From: Caenorhabditis elegans
Taxonomy: Eukaryota; Nematoda; Chromadorea; Rhabditida; Rhabditidae
Direction: 5' to 3'
Assembly: GCF_000002985.6 (NCBI RefSeq)
Contig: NC_003283.11
Coordinates: forward strand, 14,074,001-14,138,000
Length of the DNA: 64,000 nucleotides
Of the stretch, positions 10,300-20,222 are shown piece after piece (positions within the stretch are counted from its first letter, which is position 1; each line of letters begins with the position of its first letter). A program made the translations under genes and the position numbers. Under the pieces are notes generated by a model that was not told where the DNA came from, did not search any database, and saw nothing but the letters and a program-made list of their open reading frames with translations.

Positions 10300-11384
10300 A
10301 TGATTTGGCATGTTCTAACTATCCTCGTGGTTCTATCTGTTACTGTCTATTCGGCACCCACGTCAACGTTCAATTTGTCACCGATTGATATTGCAAAATG
10401 TCAAAATAAATGTGGCGTACCCAAAGATGTCAGAAGTAATCCTACTCAAAAACTCTGCAATGCCTGGAATGTAAGTTGCTGTCGTAAAAACATTTCGTAC
10501 CTCACAGAATTTTGAAACGTGAGGTGAATTGTGGAATTTTGTCATTTAAACATTTGTATTCTCAAACGTACATAGTCGCTAATAAAAAACATTGTTCTAT
10601 CATTTGAATTTGGCCAAGACTTGCAGACTTTCTTTAAAACAAAAAAACCAATTTCTTAAAAGCAGCCCATTTTTACCACCAAATGAAATGAAAACACTTA
10701 ATTGTAAGGGGAGTGATGTTCGCGAGATTTTTATTCTGAAAAATTGAACAAGACTTTGAAAGAGCTACTTTCAGACTTAGACTGACTTTTTTTGAATTTC
10801 CGCAAAAAAGTATTTCATGAAAATTTCAGGAATGTAACGATGATGAAAGAAATTGCGCCGCCAAAGGAGATAAATTCATTTATTCAACTAACGCTGTTTG
10901 TAAAACATTTGCTCCGTTTCCAAGTCCAGCTTCCTCAATTAATACCAATACAGGGCTAAGTGTTAACTCGATAACAGCCATAACCACTGAGCCTCTTGGC
11001 TCAACAGTTGATTTCAGTGCTACCCCACCTCCGTCAGTTGTGACCGAAGAGTGCAAGACAATATTACAACAAAAGGACGCAATTCTGATGATTAATCTAA
11101 TTAATCCAGTCGAATGGGACATGGTGAGAGTTTTATCAGTCTATGAACTGAATGGAAATTCAAAAGCTAACTTACCTTCAGCCAATTGATATGATTTTAT
11201 GTATCAATCTCAATGCTAAAACTATTCCGTTGGGGTTGGAAGATTTAGCAACACTTTGTGGACAGCAGCAATCAGATGATTTGAGAGGGGTAACAATAAA
11301 CTAAATATTCTACAAGAATGTTTTATTTGTTTTCAGTACATCGATAACCGAAGAAAGATTCATCACTGTGATCAGTACCCATAA
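10300..11384 (+). CDS. Gene D: secreted protein, one six-Cys unit, linker, four-Cys tail
   Basis: Predicted exons are 10300-10470, 10830-11123, 11182-11289 and 11337-11384, phase 0, giving 206 aa. MIWHVLTILVV is the signal peptide. An ATG at 10270 adds ten polar residues and is less likely. One unit, KCQNKCGVPKDVRSNPTQKL then C..WN, is split by the intron after WN and resumed as ECNDDERNCAAKG and AVCKT. The linker is short and less Thr-rich than in B or C. The tail is divergent: PPSVVTEECKTILQQ, LCINLN, LEDLATLCGQQQSDDL and HCDQYP. The WC of the B/C tail has become EC. The last two exons keep the 108 and 48 nt lengths of B and C. Confidence 0.75.
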
Positions 11385-12197
11385 GGCTTATTTTAGAATA
11401 TTGGACACACTCAGTCTGTCTTGTTGTAATTTACTCATTGCGTTCTATCAAAAAAGAAGTTTTGAACCAAACTAATGATTAATAAAACGCATATTTAAGA
11501 CTTTTAGTGCAATATACCAATCATTCGGTGTGTGGAAAAACGAACCCATAAACATAAACTTTAAGTAAAAATACTTTAAAAAAGAGTGGATGTGGCGAAT
11601 TTACTGAAGCTGAAGTTTGGACTGCAAAACTAACATTCATAACATTGTAGAAACTGAAAAATTCGGTAAAGCGGGAGAAAAACCAACTCAAATTGAGCAG
11701 AAGGGACTGAATTTTAAATTCGTGCGCAAATGAATCGTAGACAACCACACGATCCCCATTGGTTCAAAATAAAAACATTGATTTAAATATTTCGAACATT
11801 TATTCGTTTTTTTTACAGTGACAAGTCTCACAACAAGGTCTCGTCTCGGCAGGTCCAAACAGCGGTGGGTCTCGCAACGATTGGTTTCTAGAAGATCTGA
11901 ACACCAATTTTTTGTTGGGAATTTGAATTTTCAGTCGGTTATTAAATTCGATTTCCGATCAATACTTTTGCCATTCGGAAAGTAAAACAGCCATGTTCAG
12001 TAAATATTTTCTCTTTGAATTCTCAAAATAAGTTACAAGAATGTGTGTAGAAATCGAAAAGAGTTCATGTTCGCCTGAGCCTTTAAACAAATATTGATCC
12101 AGTTTTACCTTTGCGCAACCCCTCATCACGTTTGCCACAGAAGGTTTTGATTTTTATTGACTGTTTTTATTTCAAAAAATAAAGAATTTTTTCAGAC
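11385..12197. other. Intergenic, genes D to E
   Basis: The stretch at about 11830-11890 contains GTCTCGTCTCGG and GGTGGGTCTCGCAACG, resembling the ends of dispersed elements seen elsewhere (for example 37315 and 60325). I see no coding sequence I can support. Confidence 0.45.
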
Positions 12198-13152
12198 ATG
12201 TTGATTCGTGCTTTCAAATCAATAGTTTTAATAAGCCTTCCAAATTTTGCTTTATTAATCCCGGATAACTGCTTTAGTTCTGAAATAAGAAACGAAGCGA
12301 GGGACTGTACAAATAGACTTTCTCCAATGCTTGATAATCTGAAATCGGTGCTAGCTGGAACCCGAAAATCCTCAAATTTAATCAAGGATATCACTGATTT
12401 CTGTGATTTCTCATTAGTGAGTTTTTCTGTTTGTCAAATCAAAACTGGTGCCTGAAAATTCTTAAATTTTTTTTCTGCTAAAACTTTTGCTGAGAAATTC
12501 AATATATTGAAGCAAAAACTGCAAAATAAATTTTTAATATTTGTTCTAAATGTTCCAGTTATATTTGGTCATTATGTATACGCTACTCTACTTTTAACAA
12601 TTGAATTTTCAGAAATGCTACAAGACACTCCAATTGTGTTCTGGAATTGATCCCAATCTAATTACCAATCTCGATGGTGTATGTGATATGTACAGCTTTA
12701 AAGCTAAAAAATTCGATGGATGCTACCAAAAAATGACTACAAGTATTGAAGACAATTGTGTCTACAGCTTCTTCATGACACCGGTGTATATAAATGTGGG
12801 TTCGCTAAATAATTTTTTAAACAATTTTGAAACCAAAAACCATTAGAGGAAATTATATATTTCTCTAAATATCTTCATTCAAATTAAAGAAAAAACGTTA
12901 CTTGTTTTACTTTCAATTTTTGACTCAAAAAATTCGAAAGAAAACAAAGCTTTTATTCCAGATTCCTGACAAAAAGCAACGGTGTGAGACATTAAAATCA
13001 AATGGGAAATGTGTTCAGAAAAAGACAGAATCAGTTTGTTCCAAAAATTACTCCAAGGAATTTCATGATGTGAGTTTTTGTTTTTAAGATATTTAATTGA
13101 TTGAAAAAGCTTTCAGCAACTAGACGATCAACTCAAGAGATTTCTTTGTTAA
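12198..13152 (+). CDS. Gene E: secreted DUF19 (T20D4.11-like) protein
   Basis: Predicted exons are 12198-12416, 12613-12795, 12962-13069 and 13117-13152, about 181 aa. The signal peptide begins MLIRAFKSIVLISLP. The mature part has the spaced cysteines of the family: NC, DC, FC, KCYKTLQLC, VCDMY, GCYQKM, NCVYSF, RCETLK, KCVQKK, VC and a final LC. The intron positions and sizes of the later exons resemble the other DUF19 genes in this window. The end of exon 2 is the least certain point, since a GTG 12 nt earlier would also serve. AATAAA lies at about 13172. The DUF19 family is nematode-expanded and mostly of unknown function. Confidence 0.65.
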
Positions 13153-14340
13153 TCTGATTTATTCTTATGTAATAAAGTTATCTTATCATTTCTCGGCTTT
13201 TCTTTCTGTAGTGATACGGTAGTGGTAAAATCAAGGTTACTTACTGTAGGATTACCGAAAGATTACTGTAGTAGTATAATTCAATTTTTGTAGGAAAACT
13301 GTATGATTCCTGTAGAAAAACTAAAAACTAAGTTTGTTTTAAATGTAATAGTAACGTATTACTGTAGGATAACTGTAAATATACGACATGACTAGTTTTG
13401 AAGCTGAATAAACTTATAAACTGTAACGATAGGTTCTGAAAAATACTTTGAATTTTTTAAATAATTCTGAAAAATTCTTGAAGCTCTTGAACGCTTCGAA
13501 AAATTTCTAGGAATCAATAGAATCGTTTTTAAAACTTGTATAAATTGCTGAAAATTCAATGGGGACTTATCAAACGTTTAAGAGATTGCTGAAAAATTTC
13601 TAGCAATGGCTAGAAATTTTGGACGTTTCTGAAAAAGTTTGAAAATTTAGAGAAATTGCTTCAAAACATCGAAGAAGGTTTTGGAGCCAGTAAGCTGTTG
13701 ATAGGTTTGCTGATTGAATGTTCAAATATCCCTTTTTTAAAAATCGATTTACTATTAGAGATAAGATGAAACTCCAAATTGGCAAGAACCTCCAAACGCT
13801 TACACAAATCTAATCGATATTCTCCGATCTACCAGAAATAAAGTAATTCTCAGGCACTTGGGAAATGTCACTGTAACAAGTTGGAATTTCGCCGCTATAT
13901 TGTGGTGTCCACTGTGACAATGAAAATGACATGAGGTTGTAAAACTATGTGCTCATCTACAGTCTATGCATTTATTAACAGCGTCGGTCTCATTCTTACA
14001 GATTTGCCTTTTTTTTTGTCATTGGTCTTTCTGCTACCGTTTTTTTTGTAAGTAACTCATTTTTGTTTTTGTTTAATTGCAGTAAATCTGCAAAAGCAAA
14101 GCTATAGTTTTTCAAAACATACCGTAAAATATGCGATTTATTGAAAATAAAGTGACTATCAACTTTCTCAAGAACCTTCATGTTATTTCGTAGATTATTA
14201 ACGAACCTATCAGTTGGGTTCAAAAAAAACCTGAAAACTGTTTTCGGAAGTTAAACTTTTGTTATATTTGTAAATATCAACTGTAATTAATATTCAAATC
14301 TTTTTCACTATGAACCATGTTTCTAACTATATCTATCACA
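13153..14340. other. Intergenic, genes E to F, with ACTGTAG-rich stretch
   Basis: From about 13210 to 13400 the words TTACTGTAG, ACTGTAGGA and CTGTAGAA recur irregularly, the look of a decayed palindromic repeat family. A TGAAAAATT-type stretch follows to about 13660. I see no gene. Confidence 0.5.
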
Positions 14341-14350
14341 GATCTGAAAT

Positions 14351-14704
14351 ATGGATTACGGTCTTGAACTCTCCTCTTCATCCTCTTCATCATCATCGGA
14401 AGATGAGGCTATGCCAATGAATTCCTCGATGAAAGTTCACCCAAGAATAATGCTCAATCTGGCAGTTTCAAAGCGCCGGAAGCTTCTCGACATGAAAGAA
14501 CGCGACTTTCGATGCGAAATTCTTCAGAACTATTTTATTCAGCGACTGACAAGGCACTTACGCGACTGTCGGAACAATAGGATTGCTAGAAAAAGATCGA
14601 GAAGTTTCGTGATACGTGATAGTCAAAGCTCAACACTGTCCCGCGATGAGGAACAGAGTGCGCCAAGTTCCAAGGTTACAAAGAAAGCCGACAAGAAAGA
14701 GTAA
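14351..14704 (+). CDS. Gene F: small Ser-rich/basic intracellular protein
   Basis: A single-exon frame of 117 aa. The N-terminus is acidic/serine (nine consecutive Ser, then EDEA), followed by a predicted helical core (RIMLNLAVSKRRKLLD, then EILQNYFIQRLTRHL) and a basic Ser/Lys C-terminus. There is no signal peptide, so a nuclear or cytoplasmic location is likely. CTATCACAG ends 10 bp before the ATG and could be a trans-splice acceptor. AATAAA lies near 14760. The core faintly recalls the SERTA pattern (NL-x-KL...LRR-x-I-x-x-x-L), but that is a weak visual resemblance only. It converges with gene G. Confidence 0.6.
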   Translation: MDYGLELSSSSSSSSSEDEAMPMNSSMKVHPRIMLNLAVSKRRKLLDMKERDFRCEILQNYFIQRLTRHLRDCRNNRIARKRSRSFVIRDSQSSTLSRDEEQSAPSSKVTKKADKKE

Positions 14705-14950
14705 ATTTCTTGCTTCTGTGATCCTATAGTTTCTTTCTTAATGCCTGTGTCATTTCTTTAATAAATCTAATAACTCCAAATAGTTTTGTAAAAAACAACA
14801 ACGTGGAACTACATATAATTAGGTATACATAAATATTTTTTCAATAATCTAGCATCTTGAAGTTTAATGGAATTCTATGTAGCACGAAATTTTTTCAAAT
14901 TGTTTTATTAAAACGTGCCAAAAAACCATTCGGAAAAAAATGAACTGAAA

Positions 14951-16297
14951 TTAAGCCGAAATTTGTGTTGAATTACTTCCGAAATCCCTTTCAACATCTT
15001 CTTTTGTAATTATCCCTCTTTGCATGCTATTATCATCTCCACGAACCCGATCTTTATATCGAAGACGTCCATCGCAAGCACGATTGTAGAGACGAATATT
15101 TATGTGCTGTAGCATTATAAGTTAAAGAGATCTGCAGAAATTAATAAAATCAAATTTTCACCTGCTTGTACAGACTCAAAAAATCAGAACCACAATGCTT
15201 CCCAACATCTTCGAGAAAGCATTTACTTTTTGTCTGGATGCTCACGCAGTCGACTTTGTCCGGATTTTTCTGAAATTAAACTTACAGAATCAATGCAAAA
15301 TGCTAAAGAGTACATTTTTGAGATAATCCTTAACACATTCAGAAACTTGATCCGGGGTTTTCTCAATAACTTCCTTCAATGTTTTCTCACAATAATACAT
15401 TGGTCCTAGATGAAATACGTCATCAATGCACTTGTCCAGTTCCTGATAATTGACAAAATCCATGTAGCATCCCGTATTTTCCATGCAAACCTGAAGGCAT
15501 TGTGAAAATGTCAAAATGAGATTTCAGCTAAATTTAACTTTTTAAAATTTGAAATTTTGAACCACTTGAAAACATTTTAGAACGATTATTAAGAGCTCTT
15601 ATTATGAAATTTGGTTGTTTGGAAGTGTTTTGAGTGGAAATCTGGAAATAAAGGTACTTGTGTATTATTTCCCCTCAGTTTTTAAAATAAACTTTTAAAT
15701 AAAAACGTGTGGTGTTTTTGTATTTTTAGGCTTAGGAAATAACCCTTTCTAAGCCTAAAGAATGAAAATGGACATCACGTTTTATTAAAATGGATAATAT
15801 TAAAATGAGGGGAAATAATACAGAAGTACCGAAATAAATTTTATTTAGCGGAAATGGAGCACACTGAGCTAGAAAAATATTGTTTTTTAAATTCAAAAAA
15901 ATATCCAAAACCCCACTTATTTGAAAATTTTATCGTGAGCTGAGATCTCAAGATCTAGCGAATACTTTTACATGCCTGTATTTCCATATGTATTACAAAC
16001 AAATCTTACAAAATAATCATCACAATGCTTTCTGAGTTCAACAAGACTCATATTTTTGGTCTGTTCCGGATTCCACGCAATTGAATTATGCCTCCAATAA
16101 TATTTAGCACCTTCCTTAAAATTATTCAGCATTTAAAAAAGCCAAAGACACCCATCAAAACTTACAAATAACCTGCAATACTTTATATTACTACGTCCGG
16201 GAAAAAATGAACATTCTGACTTGAAATAGTTCACTCCATTACTTGAAAAAACAGTTGAAATTGGAAAAAGTAAGAGGAATATGTTCTGGATTAACAT
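14951..16297 (-). CDS. Gene G: secreted DUF19-type protein, paralogue of gene P
   Basis: Predicted exons in transcript order are 16297-16166, 16114-16010, 15490-15314, 15269-15162 and 15106-14951, phase 0, giving 225 aa. The signal peptide starts MLIQNIFLLLFPIS. The third exon (VCMENTGCYMDF, LDKC, FHLGPMYYC, VSECVKDYL) aligns nearly residue for residue with the third exon of gene P at 37121-37297. Exons 2 (105 nt), 3 (177 nt) and 4 (108 nt) have identical lengths in both. The last exon shares the RLYNRACDGRL / RMFNLGCDGRL block. AATAAA on this strand is at 14904-14909. Intron 1 is only 51 bp. Intron 2 holds a palindromic element (15653-15830). The product is an extracellular Cys-rich protein of unknown function. 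Confidence 0.8.
15653..15830. repeat. Palindromic MITE-like element in gene G intron 2
   Basis: The ends are inverted repeats: GGTACTTGTGTATTATTTCC at the left, and GGAAATAATACAGAAGTACC at the right. Inner arms pair as well (AAAACGTG.TG with CATCACGTTTT, and AGGCTTAGGAAA with TTTCTAAGCCT around 15727-15760). This makes one long imperfect hairpin. No coding capacity. Confidence 0.8.
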
Positions 16298-16880
16298 TCG
16301 GAGCTCAAAATGAAAAGAGCAGCAGACAAGCTAGAAGCAAAGTAGAGAGAACTAAGATTGTGGATGTGACGTCAAACGTTTTCAGCGGCAGCTGCTCAGC
16401 AAGCAATCAGGTGCCATTTGTCTAGTTGTTCGATTTGGTGGATTAACTACATTTATTACATGGAAACTGTACAAATATTAATTTTTTTTCAGCTGAAAAG
16501 TCTGTTATATTCAGTAATTACGGTTTTTTTTTCAAAATTATTCTCTTACAAAATCCTCAAATATGAGCAAATTCGCGGTAATTAATGAACCATTTCCAAA
16601 AGACACCATTTTTGTTGCAAAATTAGTTCATTTTGTGTAGAATTCAAAACTTTCCGCAAGTTTAAAACAATGAAAGTCTAAAAAACAGTCTTTCTGTCTT
16701 AATATTCGAAAACTACTTCCTAAATCCAATCCAGGCCTGATAAGTTTCTACAAAACAAAGCAAGTCGTTGCGATACCATCTTCTCGTTTTGCGATATGCG
16801 CCTTTAAGATCGTACCTTAATAAAGCAAACTGTTTTTCTCCCGAAAAAGCATACTTATCATCTGGTTTTTTTTGCTGAAA
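16298..16880. other. Divergent intergenic region between genes G and H
   Basis: 583 bp between two start codons facing apart, presumably holding both promoters. I do not see a TATA box close to either gene. Confidence 0.45.
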
Positions 16881-18326
16881 ATGTCCAGAATTCGTTCTAA
16901 TAACGACAATATTATAATATTAACAGGTAATTTATTTTTTTAATCTATTATATCTTGCTAAATTTGAATTCGTCAGTAGCTTCAATGCTAAAAGCGGAAT
17001 AACAATTTAAAAAAACTTTAATAAATGTTTATTTTTGAGGAAAACAACTCTATAAACACCAATTCATTGTTAAACATTACAAATGAACATTTTTTGGGAT
17101 TTTTTTTCAGATGAACAACGAAAAACAGTTGGTCGCATCGCCGGTCGTTCACAGAACAGAAATACATCGAAAAAAATTGCCGATGGCCCATATTTTTTGC
17201 CGAGATACAGTTCGTTTTAATATATTTTATGTATTTTTCTGCAGGAAAGCTTTTACATCAATGTTTTCCAATAAAAAACTAAATAGTTAATTTCAGGAAT
17301 TCGAGACAATGCAGAGAGATCAGTAGGTGCACGTTTCAAGAGTCTTCCACAAAAAGAACAAGACGAAGTAGTGAATGAAGCTTTTTCGAATCTTCGAGAA
17401 TATTTGAAAAAGAGGGAACCTTTCTATGTTAGTAATTTTTAAAAACATGGAATTTTACTGATTATTTTCCAGGCAAAGCTCCGGAAAGCTAACTCCAAGT
17501 ATTCCTCAAAGCCCAAAGAAAGAGAAAAATCTGTCGACTCCAATGACGAAGCTGATAGACGCAATAAGGGAAATAAGAAAACTCAAAAAAATGCGAGTAA
17601 GAACTGCCAAATTGAGAAATCGTCGAATAATTCTGGAATTCTCAAAAAAAGTGGATCAGGAATCAGCGTGGCTTCTAAACCAAAAAAATCAGTTGCATTT
17701 GGTACGGAAATCCAAGAGAAGTCAATTTTCCAATATATTACAAATTTCAGCACCAGGAGTATACGAAGATTTAAGCACCGACGATGATTTAGAGTTTTTA
17801 AATTCTGTGATTGTCAACAGTGATCGTCCAACTTCACAGTGTGGTAAGTAAACTCACATCAACATTAATGAAAGACACGATTTAATTTCGCGAAATTTTG
17901 CAATTTTGGCTACAATAATACGGTATTTAGTCTAGACACGACAAACTTGTTTTAAGCACAGGTTTAACGGGTGTGCGCCTTTAAAGATTACTGTAGTTCC
18001 GAATTTTTTTCTGCCGAATCTTCATCGAGTTTAGTTTTCCGATTTTCAGATAAATTGTTTTTGTTCCAGATAATCCGGCACGTAGAATGTGTGGAAGACC
18101 GCCAACAAAACACAGGGACACTGAACAGTCACAGGAAATCACTGGAAGCAAGAAGCAGAAAGTATGTGGAATTTTTTCAACTTTTTTTGCAAATTTTAAT
18201 ATCCTTATACAACGGAAATTAAATCAATAAAGCTTTATGAAAATGTTAATATTTCAGATTTTTCCGACTCCTCACGAAAAACCTGCCTGGTGGTCATTCC
18301 GCATTCCAAAAAAACGCGCTCAATAA
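16881..18326 (+). CDS. Gene H: basic, probably nuclear protein of seven exons
   Basis: Predicted exons are 16881-16926, 17111-17209, 17297-17427, 17473-17701, 17751-17843, 18070-18161 and 18258-18326. The phases close consistently to give 252 aa. There is no signal peptide. The N-terminus is MSRIRSNNDN, then RKTVGRIAGRSQNR. A helical stretch (FKSLPQKEQDEVVNEAFSNL) follows, then a long Lys/Ser/Asn-rich basic tract, an acidic patch (YEDLSTDDDLEF), the AT-hook-like ARRMCGRPPTKHR, and a C-terminus containing WWSFRIPKKRAQ. The basic tract and GRPP motif suggest DNA or chromatin contact, which is inference. I do not recognise a family. The exon 2 donor (GTTCGT) is non-standard but keeps the frame. 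Exon 6 could alternatively start 19 nt earlier, changing the frame. Confidence 0.6.
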
Positions 18327-18465
18327 TTCGTGGTTTAATAATAGTAGTTTTTATATCCCCCCAGTATTATCTGTAAAATAAGATCTCATGTTCCATTTTA
18401 TTTTGTTTATGTTTGTATCAAATATTCAAGTTAATAAAAAAAAAAATTTATTTATTGCGGCTAGG

Positions 18466-18650
18466 GGACTCGAGTGCCATGTTTGCACGTAAAGCATAGT
18501 GACGAGCGGAACCCTCGAGATGTCCGGACACTCGGGCATATAACTGTCCTCTCGTCAGTGGTATTGCCGCTATTTATAAACGCTCTCAGGGCCTTGCAAA
18601 AGACCCAGTGAACAATTTTTGGAGAACCCTGTCCTTTCGAGGTCAGGGTA
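18466..18650 (-). repeat. Dispersed hairpin repeat, copy 1 (inverted)
   Basis: Reads on the minus strand as the family start CCCTGACCTCGAAAGGACAG, then TTGTTCACTGGGTCTTTTG and AGGCCCTGAGAG. It diverges from copies 2-4 towards its other end (ACTCGGGCAT region). It lies 230 bp upstream of gene I. Confidence 0.75.
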
Positions 18651-18834
18651 AATGTTAGATTTCCAGAATCCGAGATAACGAGAATTTCGTTGTTTACAAA
18701 TCGAACAGAAAGTAGAATTAATTGGTCTCGGAACGTCATCCTTATCACAAACACACCTACAATATCCCGATCCCAACCCTTTTTCATATGTTTTTTTTTC
18801 ATTTGAATTCATATCAATTGACCTCTAAACTTGG

Positions 18835-18844
18835 TATATAAAAG
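18835..18844 (+). promoter_or_regulatory. TATA box of gene I
   Basis: TATATAAAAG, 38 bp before the gene I start codon. The position implies a very short 5' UTR. Confidence 0.6.
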
Positions 18845-18882
18845 CAACGTGTCTGATAAAGAAAAACCGACGAGAAAACAAC

Positions 18883-19813
18883 ATGAAATCTATTATCATT
18901 TTATCAGTTTTCTTAGTTTGTTCCGCGTTGGCTGCCAGTTCTGATAAGGATACTGAATCAAAAGTGGCCAGATATTTGAAATCCTGTGGAGTTATCACTT
19001 CATTGAAGACTACTAAATGTGTTAAGGTGGGTTTTATAAAATTGTTCAAGCAGGCTTCAATTGTCATGATTGCTCATGCAGTTCTTATTTTGGTGGAATT
19101 TCAAACATGGAGATTTATCACAGTAGTCCTTTTTTGTTGTACTTGCTGCATTTCGAACTATTTCCGTCATTTTAATAAAAAAAACACTTTTAGAGAAGCG
19201 ATGAAGTAGATAAGGAGCTCAAAGCTCTCGTAAAGAGCAAAGACAAGGATCTCTCAAAAGTCAAGGCTTCGTGCAAAGACACCATGGTGGGTAACATCAG
19301 TGATATTAAAAACTTCTCAAATGTGTTTCAGGAATGCATTAAAGAGCTGAAATGTAAACCACTCGAAGAAGATCACAAGGAGACTCTCGACTTCTGTGGT
19401 CGTGCTCTTTTCCAGGACGAGTTCAAGGATTGCAGCAAGAAATTGCAGGCATTGAAGAAAAGTGATAAGGATGCTGCAAAGTGTTTGGAAGATTTTAAAT
19501 CAGAGACAAAGAAGTCGACAAAGGACACTTGCACATTTTTGAAGGGCTCGAAAGATTGTATCAAGGCTCATATTAAGAAAGAGTGCGGGGATGATAAGTT
19601 GCAGGGATGGCAGAAGGTAAGCGGATGATGTCTTAGAAATCGGTTTAGGCTTCGGCGCAGGCCTTAAACTTAGATGCTTAGGCTTAGGCTTAGAGAGCCT
19701 CAAACTTTCATTTTCATTTCCACCAACTTTTCTAAATTTCTATTTTTCAGTTTGCTCAAGACTCGTTCAAAGAGAACGAATGCGAGAAGGCAATTGGAGC
19801 AAAATGGAACTAA
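18883..19813 (+). CDS. Gene I: lysine-rich secreted DUF19 protein
   Basis: Predicted exons are 18883-19026, 19194-19286, 19332-19616 and 19751-19813, phase 0, giving 194 aa. The signal peptide is MKSIIILSVFLVCSALA. The mature protein is very rich in Lys and Asp/Glu and carries the family's cysteines (SCGV, KCVK, SCKD, ECIKELKCKP, FCGR, DCSKK, KCLED, TCTFL, DCIKAH, ECGD, ECEK). Codon choice is markedly G/C-ending (AAG, GAG, CTC) compared with the neighbours, as in highly expressed worm genes. A TATA box at 18835 supports the start. Intron 3 contains TTAGGC telomere-like units. Confidence 0.75.
19643..19697 (+). repeat. Interstitial telomere-like TTAGGC units
   Basis: TTAGGC at about 19645, and TTAGGCTTAGGCTTAG near 19678-19693, with degenerate units between. 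They lie in intron 3 of gene I. TTAGGC is the C. elegans telomere repeat. Confidence 0.8.
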
Positions 19814-20222
19814 CTTCATTAAATGTTCTTCGATTTCTTGTTCCTTGTTACAGTAACCCTGCAAAACTGCAATAATTAATTTAAAAGTCTTTAAAATTCC
19901 GGTTGAGTACCCATTCCTCCCTCCTACATTCTTCATTTCTTCAAAGGGTTTCTCTCCAGGTACCAATAAAATTTTTAACGCGGTCATTAGAACAGAAAAC
20001 AGATAAACTGGAGCAGGCGAAGAGACGCAGGAAAATAGAAAAAAGATGAGACAGAAATGAGATCAGTGAGTGGAAGAATGAATCAAGAAGAAGAAAATAT
20101 TTGTGTTTCTCTTCGGTGGTTTTTTCATTCAATCTCTCCAATTTTTCTCTTGCTTTGATATCCAATTGATACGAGTCTACGTGGAGCTCACTGAGCAAAT
20201 CGTAGAAATATTCAGATTTCAG

